Position numbers and translations under genes: made by a program
The notes under the pieces: generated by a model
Database searches by the model: none
What the model saw: the letters and a program-made list of their open reading frames with translations, nothing else
What the model was told of the DNA's origin: nothing
Shown here: piece after piece, positions 35,546 to 49,045 of the stretch
Numbering within the stretch: position 1 is the first letter of the stretch
Layout of the letters: every line of letters begins with the position of its first letter
NCBI RefSeq assembly: GCF_005239225.2
Contig: NC_133297.1
Location: 12,140,147-12,204,146, forward strand
DNA length: 64,000 nucleotides
DNA from: Populus alba
Taxonomy: Eukaryota; Streptophyta; Magnoliopsida; Malpighiales; Salicaceae
Direction of reading: 5' to 3'

Positions 35546-37682
35546 TATGGCGTTGTAGCCGAATAAATATCTTATTTTATGTGATTAATACATTTATATC
35601 TTTTTTTTTTTTTAATTTTTTTTAGTTATTGTTAACGATCTATATGGGCTTTTCAATTTATAATTTAAATTTTTTATATAAAAAAAATACATGAAAATAA
35701 ATCATATATCCAATTTTTTTTTTTAAAAAAATTTATAACCCATAATAAAACACGATTCAAATAGCTATTACACATATAATATAAAAACTGTGCTGCAGTG
35801 GTCGAGCTAGCTCCCTGTTAAGGAGCAAGCCTCACAAAAAAGGGGTCCAAAAGTAGACTTCTAATTTAATGAAGCTAGCTCCCGGTTTGATACGGCGCCG
35901 TATTAATGTATACTCTATTATGCAAGCCATGATTAGAATATACAAAATCTGAATTGAAATCTCATTTATCTCATTAATTCGTCTCTCCCCCCTTGATTAT
36001 GATTTACGATCTCGGACGATCGTGCATCTATGAATAAATAGTTAGGGTTCGTTATGAAGGGAATAGGAAGCAGTTGAAGATGAGATATAGTATTTGTTTT
36101 AGACTCTGTTTGCGAGAACGAGAAAGGTATGGAGGGGAGGGGCTGAGTGTACTCTTAGTTTGATAAGAAGGAAAATTGATCGGAGGGATTTCTCTTATCC
36201 TTCTTCATTTATCTTTGTTAGCTAAATAATTAGAGAGATGGCAAGGCAAACAGACCAGGGAACAAGGTAAGTAACTGTGAGCAGAAAGTATATAGATGCT
36301 TGGCTTGTACTCCATCACTGTGTTTGACATTTCACTGAGATTTAAAGAACCATAAATCAAGGCATGGAGATGGGTCTGCACTCGGCTGAGTTGCTGGATA
36401 CAAGGAATGTGGAATTTTTTATTTTTTAATTTGGTTAGAACTAATTTTCTTTTGTGCAAAAAGGCTAGCTGTCCGGAAGGATATTTCGCTCTCAGGCATC
36501 TTGAAAATGATTAACATGCAAGTGTTGGTTCGAATTAACAAGAAAAAAGTAGGATAAAATTAAAATATATTGATGATCCTTAAGCAAAAGTTTGCTTCCG
36601 GTGCTAGCAAACAGATCCCTTGCGCAGATGATTATGCAGCAATGGCTTTTACAGATTGACTTTATATGTTTTCTTCATCTTTAAAATTCCTGGAGCCCCA
36701 AACCCTATTGAACTAGGCCATTTCAACTTGGATTACAAACAATACTTGTAAACCCCCCTGCCTGAAAACAAAAGAAAGACATTCTTTGTTTAGTAACAGA
36801 AGAAAGCATGGAGACAAAAATAGATCAGGCTAGGGTTGGTAAGTCCTCGTAGCTTTCTGCTAAACAAAGATTGAATACCGATTTTTCTCTTCTGGTCACC
36901 AGCACAAGTAAAACTCGGTGAAGCTGTCACACCAAACCATGGAGTCAAGCTGTCATACGTCGATTTTTTATATATTTTCTTAACAAATGGATATCAACGG
37001 TGCACACTAAGATTTTAAAGGGCGGGGGCGCCATTCTTATGACCCTGATACTATAATATCACTTTTTTGATGGAATCAAGGTGAAGGAACATAGACGATC
37101 TTTCCCAGCGAAGGCAAAAACAACGTGCATTAAACATGATGATAAAATCAAACGGACCAAAAAGAAACATTAAGAACAACGATATATATATAATAACAAG
37201 ACTAAACGGATGAACCAACTCAAACATAACCTCATCGGGGTAATTCCATATAGATGAAAAGAGACTACCATTTCAAACTATCTTTGCCCTTTTTCCGGTC
37301 AGTGACAGATTGAATAAGTAAAACCAGATGAAATGAATGAATATGATAATTTATTGTAGAATAATAAAACCGTATGGTACTAAAAAAATATGAAAAGGAC
37401 GATTAGATGCATGTTACATATTGGACAGAACTACGCGCTTCCATGCTGTGATCGCCGTATGCTTTCGTGGACCTTCCAATCTGATTTTGAATCAGAAACA
37501 CAGAAGTCACAAGCCACAAAAAATTATTTTGCGTTGCCCGTAGAGAATAATGGCCTGATAAGAGTTCTTCCCTTTTGCCATGATGAACCGTGTTTAAGTT
37601 TAGGGTGAGAGAAGATCGCCGGGCCCCAGTCCTCCATGTTCTGGTTGGATGGTACAAAAGTTCAAAATTAATCCGGCTTCTT
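35546..37682. other. Intergenic, S1-protein 3' side
   Basis: AT-rich spacer, then several hundred bases that probably include the 3' UTR of the S1-domain gene. No RNA gene or conserved ORF seen. Confidence 0.4.
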
Positions 37683-40600
37683 TCACTCCTTTTCAAATTT
37701 GAACCACTTCCAGTTTGCATATAATGTTGCCTCAGTGTCAGAAGATAGGGCATTCTTGCTTGGTGGGATTTCTGGCTTCAAATTTGTTGAACTGGCTGGA
37801 AGCTTTTGCCGATACTTCTTTGCCATCTCTTCTGCCTCAGCAAACACTTTCTGTCCCAAAAAAAAACACAAATTTTACCAATGAAAGTCGTACTCAGTCT
37901 CATTTTAGACAGGATTAAATGAAAAATGTAAACAAACCAGAAAATATCCGACCTCCTTGTTTGATACGAACAGACCAGGCTCGCTTTCAAGGTCAGCAAT
38001 ACTGCATGGTACATGCAAGCAAAATACGTCGTTACCTCGGTACCACTATTTGGCACTTTTACAAATTCAAAAGAAAAGAGAGAAAGATTTGGTGAAAATA
38101 TGCAAATAAATCTTCAAGATTTTGAATGTTAAGGTTAGCAACGATTGAACAGTCCCATAGAAGGCACAATAAACACAGAATTTAAACCAAGTAAAAGCCA
38201 TCTAATATCCGTCCGAGCTTCCCTTGGGAAAGAAATTCAAATGAGCTGCAAGCACAGTTGTGAGGTGTATAAACTAAACAAAAGAAGTCAGATTCAATGT
38301 GTAGAGGGTGCAATATCAAGATTGATTCACAGAGATTCAAGCACTTATGATCGGATCGTTCCACTAATCAAAGATCCATAGCCCTACTGAGTCAAATTTG
38401 CTAAAGGGAATTAAAAGACTTTCCATCAGCAACAAATAGCTAAACACTAAGAGTAAGGAGGAAACTCATTTGAAGAGGTGAAGGGCACCATCTGGTATCT
38501 AAATACATGATTCATTTAACAATTAAATTGTAAATTTAGGATGTTCTGGGAAAAAAAAGCATACATTGACATATTCTGTGCTATTTAAATAGCAATCTTT
38601 GTTGCCCATAGGAGAATACTAGGCCCATAAAAAGTGACTTCCACATCTTATGTAACCATTGCAATGCACAGCTCAATGAACAACAAAATTCTGTAACTAA
38701 ATAACTGGCAAAATAAACAAAACTGATTTTGCTGGCTGACCAAAATTTATCAAAAAATTGAGTTTTTGGCGGACCGAAACTGTTTCGTTACCCCTTTTCT
38801 TTTTCCATACATTGAAGTCACTCCTCTCTAGCAATGTTCCTATATTGTTAAGGAAAATAATCTCTCATGATGATAAATAAGAATCTTTCTCCAGAACTGG
38901 CACCACATGTTATTTTTAAAGTGTCTGTACATTTCCAAATATGGAAAAAGAGAGGGAAAGAAAGTCTTGCATGCATCACTCTTGTATTTTATCACGAAAA
39001 AAGGTTCTGATGGTTCCTTTCTATCATTGGACTGACCAGTATTCTGAAAATTAGATGCATCATCCAGCAGTTGAGTACTCCTCAATTACCTGAGAGATAT
39101 TTTGTCAGGAAACATTGACTTTCCAACAAGGACTTTAACCTTTTCGTCAACTTTAAGCAAGTCACTGACAGATGAAATGCGAGACCTAGTTATGTTTGAG
39201 ACATGCAGCAACCCACTGAAATGGATCAATAAATATTAGGATACTTCTTTACGAGTGAGGAGCAGCAATACGCTGTGATATATATACTAAATTGCAACCT
39301 AAAAGTATAAAGAACTCACCTACGGTTAGTTTCACCTATTCTTACTTGGGCTCCGTATGGAAAAAGTTTCTTAACGGTTCCTTCAAGAAGTGTTCCCTCT
39401 CGGAGGTTTATCATTTCCTGCAATTTTGTACACAAATTCATAGAGCTTCTTCATTAGAATTTTTTTTTTTAGCCAAAATCAAAATCTCAAACAACAAGGG
39501 AGAAAAGTAAAATAGAATGCCACAAGGAAACTGACCCAAGCTTCCCTTTCACTGAGTATCAACTCATTATTCGATTCATTTATTCGTTTAATCAGCACGT
39601 ATATTTGGCGACCCACCTACACCATGATGAAACCAGTGATCCACAAGAAGCATCCAACAGATGCAACAAAATAAAGCACATGATTGGCAAAAAAAAAAAA
39701 AAAAAAAAAAAATCAAGAACAAAATTCATAGATAACGAGTACAGTCAAGACACAACCTAAGGGAGGCCTATAGCAAGACAGTTGATGAAGTGGACCGAAA
39801 GGAACACCTTTTTAGGTGCATTGACAAGGATTTTACTATCAAATTCAGAGGTAAATCCAGATAGGTTATCTAATTATAGAAACACCAATGCCTTGCCTTG
39901 GAAAATTAATCCTTACAGGTGCCTTGAATAACCACAAACATGCACCAGGCTTCGGAAAATCATTGCAAAGAGTGTATAGTATGGAAATGTAAATCCACAG
40001 GCAGAAGATTGTGCATTTTATACAATTTTATTCCAGGAACAAGTTCTTATGATTGATGCAACGTGGCAACAACTATTAAATGATTAAAGCATCAACACCT
40101 AACAAAAACAAAAATTATAAGTAATTCAGAACCAGAAATTCCAGGGTATTGCACTTTACATTTTCTTTCAACTCCTTAAAATTGTTCACTCTGTTCATTA
40201 ACTCAGCCCTTGGAAGGAACGCTCGCAATCCCTGAAAGAGCAAATTCCAAAAATTTATCATTACTATGCATGCAATGCATTTACACACAAATCAAATACA
40301 TAAAGGGTACACAGACCTCAATTCTCGCAAGTAGGCCCCCGGTATTCCATTCTGAAATTTTAATCTCAATAGGTTCATTCAGATCTTTGATCTGCTGACA
40401 CAAAGTAAGATGTCAACAATAATCCTCAATTTCATAGTTAATTTCTAAAGGACCAATTCCAACCCGATTGTTTTTATTTCAGTAAGAAGCTGCGGAGAAA
40501 TGCGTTGAAAAAAAAACTATCTTATTATTTTACTCAATTACAAAGGCAATCGACATATTTTTTCTCAGAAAGAAAAACGCAAACAACAAACAAGGGATTC

Positions 40601-41633
40601 CTATTTATGTCTGAAAATTCATTTTGAATCATCTAAAGAATTTTACCAAGAAGCTATTTCAGCACAAAAAAAAACAAAAAAAACAAAGTGGAAAGGAAGA
40701 AAGCGAGAAAAGAACCTGCCTCACTCGTTGCCAAGCTAACCGCCGGAAAAGCCGTCTGGTAGAAAGTAATGGCCTTCCACTAAGCGTCCTTCCAAGAACC
40801 TCTGAAAACAGCACTGTTCCTGTCTCCACAACCGGCTTCCCTAACCCTGGGGGGCCTGGACTCATTGCAACCTCGTCCTTAACAATCCCCATCTTCCCTT
40901 TAACCATGAACTCCTTGACATCCTTCTTTGTATCGCACAACAAAAATTCCATGTCTTTGTCATACAAAGGCAGCACCTCCTTTGTTAGCATTGTACCCAA
41001 CAAGTCTGCCCCAATATTCACATCAAGTTTATTCTCATTGCCAGAAACCACAACTCCAATCACAAAATCACCAGGTTTTGGCTCATAATAGCCCACATTA
41101 ATCTTCCTAGCCTCCTTGTCTTCATTATCCACACCACTTCTCTCCTCTACAACACCTAAATCACGCTCATCCTCACTCACTTCATCCAATGAATCATTAG
41201 ACTTGAAGAACTTCAAAAAAGGCGCCAAGGCCTCATCTTTACCAGGTTTCTCAGATTCTTTATCAACTTCTACATCCAAACCATTATTAAAAACCACTGG
41301 AGATGGCTTATTTAACAATTCAAGCTCCTCATTCACTTGAATTCTATCATCCCGTTCCTTTTCAGGCAGTTGGGTACTCGAAAAATCATCAAAGACATCA
41401 TTTTGGGAGCATAATGTAACGAGGGAACTTTTCCAAAGTTGGGAATTCTTAGACAAAAAAATGGCTTTAAGTGTCCCAAGACTACAAAATGAGTGAAAAC
41501 AGGGGGGTTTTGCACACTTGTTATGATGGACTATGCTCCTCTTATGTGTGATAGCTAAGCTGTTAGTAATGGATGGTAGTGAATAGCTGAAGAGAGTGAG
41601 AGACTTACAGGGTTGAAGAAGAAGGATTTGCAT
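37683..41633 (-). CDS. SRRP1: Plastid S1-domain RNA-binding protein (SRRP1-like)
   Basis: Eight exons read right to left: 41633-40716, 40391-40317, 40231-40160, 39616-39536, 39417-39320, 39215-39090, 38001-37953 and 37850-37683, giving 1587 nt (528 residues). The N-terminus is basic and Ser-rich, fitting a plastid transit peptide, followed by a long acidic linker. Three S1-like OB folds follow: one starting GDFVIGVVVSGNENKLDVNIG, a second around NEPIEIKISEWNTGGLL, and a third GTLLEGTVKKLFPYGAQV with GLLHVSNIT. The C-terminus YANWKWFKFEKE matches the Arabidopsis At3g23700 protein, which was described as a chloroplast S1 RNA-binding protein acting in RNA folding and rRNA or tRNA maturation. It is longer than I recall for that protein (about 390 residues), mainly because of the acidic linker. 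Frame holds across all seven GT-AG introns. Some donors (GTCAGT, GTCGGA) are weak but preserve conserved sequence. Confidence 0.92.
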
Positions 41634-42228
41634 CTTTAATTATCCTGTTTCTTTGCACCTCATGAGCGTAGCTCTCTGCTTACACCTCCTCCCGTTTTTA
41701 CTCGTGGTTTTATCCACTTTGTGTGTTTTATCATGTTCAGTTCTTCATTGGGCTGAAAGATGCTGCCAGGCTATGCTCAGGCTCAGTGCCTAGGCCCAAG
41801 TATATTGGGCTTCCCTGACATGCTTCTGGCTGGTCTTGAAAGCGCAAATATTACTAGGTTATTGCCTCAACCTCCGCTGCAGGTTGGACAATAGAAAATT
41901 TAAAATGCGAAGAAATAACATAATAATAAAGGGACAACAAAAAAACTAGATGATAAAAAAAAAAAAAAAAAAAATCCAGCTGTGTGAGTTCGGATGCAAT
42001 TTAGATAACAGATTTAGATATTAACAATAAATAAATTCAAGATGATATTAAAAAATAATAATAATAAAAGAATGATATATTAAATCGACTTGGTTTAACA
42101 TAATAAACTCACAATGATGTTTTGTACATGATTGAAGATAAAAATATTGAAAAAACATGATACAATTATATAAAAAAATATATTAAAAATCTTATTTGTT
42201 ATTTACATCTATCTTTAACAAAGAAAAA

Positions 42229-42269
<41 letters not shown>

Positions 42270-43170
42270 ACATACAACACATCATTTATCTTGGTGCGTG
42301 GAAAATTAAGTGGGGATGTTTTCAAACTATTTTTACCAAAAAACAATTAATAAACTCTTCTAAAACCCAAAACCAATTTAACAAACCAAAAAAACCCTAA
42401 AAATGGTTGAAAAATACAAAATCAAGATTCCCCTCCCATCTTTTGACTCCAATCAACCTTTTTAGACATGTTGATGCTAAAATTAATATTTGTTTTATCT
42501 TTAAAATGTGATCCAATCAATGACCTTTTCTCTCATTATCATGATATAACAACTTTTTCTTCTCACAAACTTGAGGACTATAATTAAAAAAATAATTTTT
42601 CAAATTAAAATTAAAATTGCAAAAACTGCATAACTATACAAGAAATAAAATGGAGAGTGTGAGGGTAAAAAAAAAATTGCCATATAATTTTAGATTTATC
42701 ATGGGTTTTCTCTTTGTGTTTATAATTTAATTATTTTTTTGAATTGATTCAATCCTTATCAAAAGTTTGACAAATTAGGCATAAAAGACTATAATTGAAA
42801 ACAAAAGGTTGAAGGAGGAAAGAAAAAAAAAACATTGTTACAATATTTTACTTAGGAGTTTTAGTATAGTATCTAATCTAATATACACTAGTGATTTTCT
42901 ACCCTTGCTTGTTTAGTTTTATATAGAGATTTTTTTAAAAAAAATTATTTTTATAGTTATATTATTGTTAAAATATAAAAGAGTGAGATATATTGAATTC
43001 TGATAATCAAGTGATTGAGATTTTATGAACAATTATCTTTTCTCGATGATAAGTAATTATTGTGATAATAATTCAAATACTCAAAACATAAATCAAATTT
43101 AAAGTTTAAAACACTCAAATGATAACAACTACAGTCTACAATTTTTTAAAAAATAAAAGTTCTTTCTCCT
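41634..43170. other. Upstream of S1-protein gene; AT-rich spacer
   Basis: Promoter side of the S1-domain gene, then very AT-rich DNA with an A-run at about 41958-41973 and a (TA)n tract at 42235-42264. No gene seen. Confidence 0.4.
42235..42264. repeat. (TA)n microsatellite
   Basis: About 15 TA units in intergenic DNA. Confidence 0.9.
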
Positions 43171-43173
43171 ATA

Positions 43174-43850
43174 ATGATAATATCTACAAGTTTCGCGACC
43201 GAGTTTTATATCCATGCTTTCGAGAAAAAGGGGCGTTTGTATGGGTTTGACGGGGTCACGGCGTCGCCTGGAAAGGATCTGGATCGAGGAAGGCCTAGTG
43301 AAAGAATTTTGCTAGGCTACTCTCTACAAATATTTGGAGTGGTCGTATTTACTTATCTACTTGGGCTCAACGCTTCTGTATTTCTAGCCTTATGTCCTTA
43401 ATTCTCTTGACGTAAAAACAAAGATGAACTAGCCCAAGCTCCGATTCGTTCTTGAACCCTAGCAACCGAGGACAAACAAGTTTTGGAGCGAGGAAACCTT
43501 CTCTCTTTTCTCTGCCAAGCAAAAATGTTCCACTACATGCTGAGCTCAAGAAAGTTGAAGCTTTTAAAATTATCATCTGTCTGTCGGAGACTCCACTCAA
43601 TCTCGAGGGACCATGGATAAACATGCTTTGTATGGCCCATCAAAGGCACTACTTAATTATAAATGGTATCTTCGATCTTCCCAATCTCGAATGTGGAGAT
43701 ACTACCATGATCACGACAAAGCATGCCATCTTTTTCTTTGCAATAAAAAAGGTTTAATCTTGACCTCTTGTGCTACAAATATTCTTCTTAATAAATCAAT
43801 TTTATATGTGTGTGAGAGAGAGAGAGAGTGAGTGAGAGAGAGAGACTTGT
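43174..43850. other. Decayed coding-like segment of unknown origin
   Basis: This stretch is richer in GC than its flanks and has overlapping short frames on both strands. One plus-strand frame (43613-43831) reads SRMWRYYHDHDKACHLF, faintly like the CxxHxxxGH-type knuckle region of retrotransposon gag, but the cysteines are missing. No frame is long. A (GA)n tract closes it at 43811-43846. Possibly a degraded retroelement fragment. Confidence 0.2.
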
Positions 43851-43854
43851 ACAA

Positions 43855-44060
43855 TGTTTTCATAATATATTATGTTTTTTAAAAGTATTTTTCACTTGAA
43901 AATATATTAAAATATAATTTTTTAGATTTTTATTTTTTTATTTTAGCACATCAAAACTATAAAATAACATTAAAATACATTAATTTAATATTTTTTAAAA
44001 GTTATATGTACTTTTAAAACACACTTAAATATAATTTTAAATACATGAATAAACAATACG
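43855..44060. repeat. AT-rich MITE-like element
   Basis: Interior pattern TTTTTAAAAGTATTTTTCACTTG, ATTTTAGCACATCAAAACTA and, at the right, ATACATGAATAAACAATACGG. The AGCACATCAAAA motif is shared with the element at 11510-11711. Ends not defined. Confidence 0.4.
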
Positions 44061-46960
44061 GTGAATAAGTTAGTACAAGGTAGATGTGTGTTTATCAATA
44101 GTGGGAGTTTAATCTAAACCATGGACCAATGAGTTTCCTTCCTATCAAACAAAGCAATCTCTTATGTTTAAAAACGATTTATTTGTTTATTCAAACCGAC
44201 AAGGAATGTTTTAGTTGTTTATTCGAAGGCCAATTAAATTTTGGATTACATAACAGTTCTTTTTTTTTTTTTTTTTTTGTGAGTCAGTGATATCATCATC
44301 CCTGTTTTCAATGTTTTCACAAGTAATTAATGTAAAACCAAAACTTGAAAATTAAACATTTCAACTCTAAAACTAAGTCTCCTTGTAGGAAAACTACAAA
44401 GTTTGGCCATCTAGAATTAACATGGCGAGTCGGATTTTCAGACAAAACCTTGATGTTGTCCATTTGGGGTTATTGCTAGAACTTGCGATAATTGAACAGA
44501 ACAATCCCAGACAAGGGAACAATTGCCGACTTGCAAGCTTCCAACAATGACGGTGCCTGTCGAGTACGTCTAGTAAAAATCAAATAAGAATTCTCTAGCT
44601 AAATTATTTAGAAATGCAAGCCCGAACATTCCACCAGCAGGCCCGAATCAGAAACCAGACAGTCAAGTTTATAGTAGCAATAAGTTGACTCTTAATATCT
44701 AAAACACATGCAATGTCTGAGAGCTTGATATTGGATTTGAATTGCGTGGCCAGCATTGGATGCACCGAGGTGATATATTCGACCTATCTTGGTCTTTTAT
44801 AGCCAAAAATGCTGACGTGCAATTATCAACATATTTTTCAACCCCCAACTAATACTCACCTAATGATATTGATTTTCGGCAGATAACGACAAGAAAAAAG
44901 TGAGATGGTTGATGTGAAGGGATTGATGACGTGCTACGAGAGGGCGAACCGGCATTTAAATTAATTCACATGTAAAAAAAAAAAATCGAGACAATCCCAG
45001 GCTTTTCAACGCTATTACCTTAAGATTACAGTACCAAGCATCATACGTGAAAACGACAGTACTTTGGACATTAAATACTCGTTGATTCTCGTGTTTGCAA
45101 TTAAAATAATCTTGACTTCCGTAACCAAAAGGTAATACAATCTTGACTTTGCATCTACTGGTGCAAAACAGACGAGAGATTACGTATAGTTGCGGATACA
45201 CTTTTTCTATCGGCTGCGTCCATGAGCCATTGGAGGCAATGAAGCAAGATTTGGGAATCAATACATTTTCTTTTTCAGTTAATAAAAGATATTACCATAT
45301 ATTGTCAGGGTGGTCATCAATGCTGCATCACTGACAGGGAAAGCTCGAATTTTAAATAAACTGGAAACCTGTCACAACTTCATTAATTTTTCCATGCCAC
45401 CTCGCAGTTTTGGAGTGGATTATAGGGACGACGACAAAAACACTTGTCCTCGACTTTCTCTGCCTATCGACCATTGGTTCCAGGGCAGCTTAGGGACTGT
45501 GTTTGACGTGGATGTTCACTTAAAACCCAGAATTAACAAGTCTATATAAAAAGTTCGGTGGGTGCAGTGTTTTGAGCAAGAATCGATAGTTTGTCCAAAC
45601 CTTCGACGTAAGAATATATATATATATATCTTTTGTCCGTTTTGTATTGTCTTGTTTCTCTGTATACATATGGTGATCATGTATCGAAGGTAATAAATAC
45701 TTCAAGCAATGAACTCAAAAGGTAGATTTCTATCTAAAATAATTTAAAAAAGCTATTTTTATATAATTATATAATATAATTAAAATAACTCCATAAAAAT
45801 AAATAATATCATGTTACAAAACAATTACATAAAAAGCTTGTCCTTTCATTTTGCTATTCATTTTTTTTAAATGATTTCTATCTAATAAAGGACGTTTAAT
45901 TTGTTATCTCTAGTGGTTGAGCGTCGATTGATAACTTTTATATTGGGTACTTTTTTATAATCTTGCTTTAGATTCATAATATGATCACCAACACTAATAC
46001 TTGATGAAAAATGAGTATTTTTATTAGATTTGGACTTGTATTTTTTTAAAAATACATGGTACTTAAAAAAAAAACAATGAAACAATTAAAAAAACATTGA
46101 AACATACTATTAAATATAAATTCAATTATTTATTAAGAAATGAATCACAATCAACCAATGTAAACCAACTAATAACTTAATAATCCATCATTTCTTTAAT
46201 TTTAAAATAACTCAATTCTTCTAATTTTAAAAAATATAATTCATAATTCAATAACTATCAAACATTTTATAAGCTGAAACATACTTAACCTTTAATTGTT
46301 ATAATTTCCGTAAAAATTCAATTTCCCCTAAATTTTCAACCAAACCATAAAATTAACAAAAAATAATATGTGCACAATTAACTACTCAATTTAAAAATAA
46401 ATAACATCAATTAATACTATAAGTGTTATCAATTACACATTAGTTTAATTTTTTCTAAATTTTCAACAAAACCCATGACTATCTAAAATTATTTGGGACC
46501 CAACTAATTATCATTCATTTCTTCAATTCAAATTTATTCAATTTAAATTAATACATTTAATTATTATCAATTCCACACAAAATTATTTTCCTTGAATTTC
46601 ATACTTAACCATAAAGTTGACACCAAATAATCAAAAGAAAAGAAATAAAGGGGGATGAAAGGTAACAAAAAAAGAACCTATTAATAGTATAACATAAAAA
46701 ATGAGCATCAATTAAAAAAGTCTCCATCTAAACAAGTAACAACGTAGAGAGTGGATGTACATGTTCATCTAAATTCTCTTACCTGGACAACATTGAAACT
46801 TTTTGGAAAATCTTAGGTATAAGGTTTACAATAATAAAAGCAGAATCTATGAATATACAGACAATAATAATAAAAGCAGAATCTATCTTATACATGTAAA
46901 TAATAATTAAGTGAAAAATATTGTCCAAAGGCAGGTCTGTGGTTCTCCAGGGATATGAAG
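44061..46960. other. Intergenic, no gene recognised
   Basis: AT-rich DNA with a T-run (about 44262-44278) and a short (TA)n tract near 45611-45630. Small ORFs (for example 45310-45549) lack family features. Confidence 0.4.
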
Positions 46961-46961
46961 G

Positions 46962-47130
46962 CTCGTTTGAAAATATGATTGTAGTTATTTTTTAAAATAT
47001 TTTAAAATAAATTATTTTTATTTTTAAAATCAGCACATAAAAAATATTAAAAAATATTATTTTGAAATAAAAATATATATATTTTTTACTTTTTTAAAAA
47101 ATATTTTCCAACACAAAAACAACCCGGTAT
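46962..47130. repeat. AT-rich MITE-like element
   Basis: Left end GGCTCGTTTGAAAATATGATTG and right end AACACAAAAACAACCCGG, with AAATCAGCACATAAAAAATA inside. The layout and the CAGCACAT motif match the Harbinger-like family in this window. Confidence 0.45.
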
Positions 47131-48849
47131 TAATCAAATCATCGGTCACAACGTCTCTTTATCAGTGGACCATGATCTACCTCTTTCTCCGGCCACACAC
47201 GTATAGTTTCTCAATTGATCCTCGAATGTTAATTAGCTTTCATGAAGTTGACTGTCGATGCCGTGGGAATAAATTATTCGAACACTACAAGGTTTTATAT
47301 CGATAGCGACCGAGAAAGAATAAGTAGACGAGGTGTCTTTATTACATAATTAACACCTGTTCTGGGCACTTTCATCTCTTCTTTGGCACTCTCAAATCAA
47401 ATCCCTTTGAAAAATCAGAATAAGTTGCTTGGGGAATTTGCTTCACAGATGTGTTTTTCAAAAATTTGTCCCTGTGATTGTCAATTCAGACTGATCCCAC
47501 AAGCATCGTATCTATTAGGGAGGTTCGAGAAAGTATAGAGTTTGTTCCTTAAAATAAAATAATTAAGATCCGTGTCGAAGTAAAATAATTAAAGTTAATA
47601 TATTACTTTTTAAAAACATTCTAAGGTTTTTTTTTTTTTTTAATAAAATAAGAAGCCTCCTATCACTTTTAAGATTTTTTTTAAATAAAAAGCTCATATA
47701 CTTTTAACTTAATTTTTTAAAATTCACAACAAGAGAAGTGTAAAATTAGAAAAACAATGATCGGGTACTAGAATCCGAGCCATTGTCTTCCGAAAATCGA
47801 CATCAAGATTTTAAGATTGTGAGAATATTCTGTATTTTATTTGTGTCAATTTTCAAAAAAATAAAAATAAATAGCAATCCATTTAGAGGCATGTATATAT
47901 GTAAAACTGAAAATTACAGGAAAAAAAAATTAAAAATCTTAAACACTTGCAAGCTTCTCCAATTAACGGGTTCATCAAATTACAGATCCAACTTCTTGGT
48001 TCATCAAATTTCTTAAACACATCAATATCTTTCATTGACTTCGCCTCAATTTGTTGATCTCTAGCTCCAGGCTGCCTTGGTTGTTCCTCCGGTGCCTTAT
48101 TTTGCTGTTATCCACCATTGTTGATCTCTAGCCACAGACTACTGACCCACCATTGAACAATCCAATAGTGTTTTCAATAGTGCTTGTATGTATATTCAAA
48201 TATGTCATCGATCTTTATAAAAAAGTGTAAGCAAAAAAACCTCAATTTATATGGCCAAGATTGTGACGGTCCCATGGAGATTCTTACAACAGATATGAGA
48301 TGCCCATTCTAAAAGAAACCAAATAAAATAAAATATACATTAAAAAAAATACCCCATAGAAGCTATAGGAGAGAGAACCTTTTTATCAACATAAAAAGCA
48401 CATTCAGCCCCCCCTTTGAAAATCATATTTTTCATCCTGTTGCAACAAGCAGCTCTTTGATTAAGGGTCTCTTTGCTGTTTTCTTATTTTTTGAATTTTT
48501 TTATTTTAAAATAAATTTTTTATATATATTTTTAGATCCTGTTGATGTTAAAGATAAAAAACTATCCTAACTTATGGTATTACCAAGCAAGGTGTGATTA
48601 AAGTCACAAGACAAGTTCTTTATTCTCGCACGTACATATATAAAAATCATGAGACAAATTCACTGGTCAGGTTTTAACGAGGAGGCTGTTTACTACGAAT
48701 TACTATACTCATTTCAACGTATAACTGAGATTGAAATATAACAACAACAAAATTAATTAATAATTAATAGAGGATTATAGAAAAACTAGAAAACTGATTT
48801 TTTTACAAGTAAAGTTACCATATTAAATGTCAAAATAGAATTGGTGTGA

Positions 48850-49045
48850 GTATTTAGAGTTTATTTAATAATATAGTTATGATTATTGTTTAAAATATTT
48901 TTTATTTAGAAATATATTAGAATAATATTTTTTTATTATTAAAAAAAATTATTTTTGATATCCACACATCAAAAATATCTAAAAACATTAAAAAAAATTA
49001 ATTTTTTAAAAAATCGAAAGTACATAAATAAAACAAACAGTTGGA
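48850..49045. repeat. AT-rich MITE-like element
   Basis: Contains GTTTAAAATATTTTTTATTTAG, GATATCCACACATCAAAAATA and a right end ATAAATAAAACAAACAG, the same layout as the other family members here. Target duplication not established. Confidence 0.45.
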
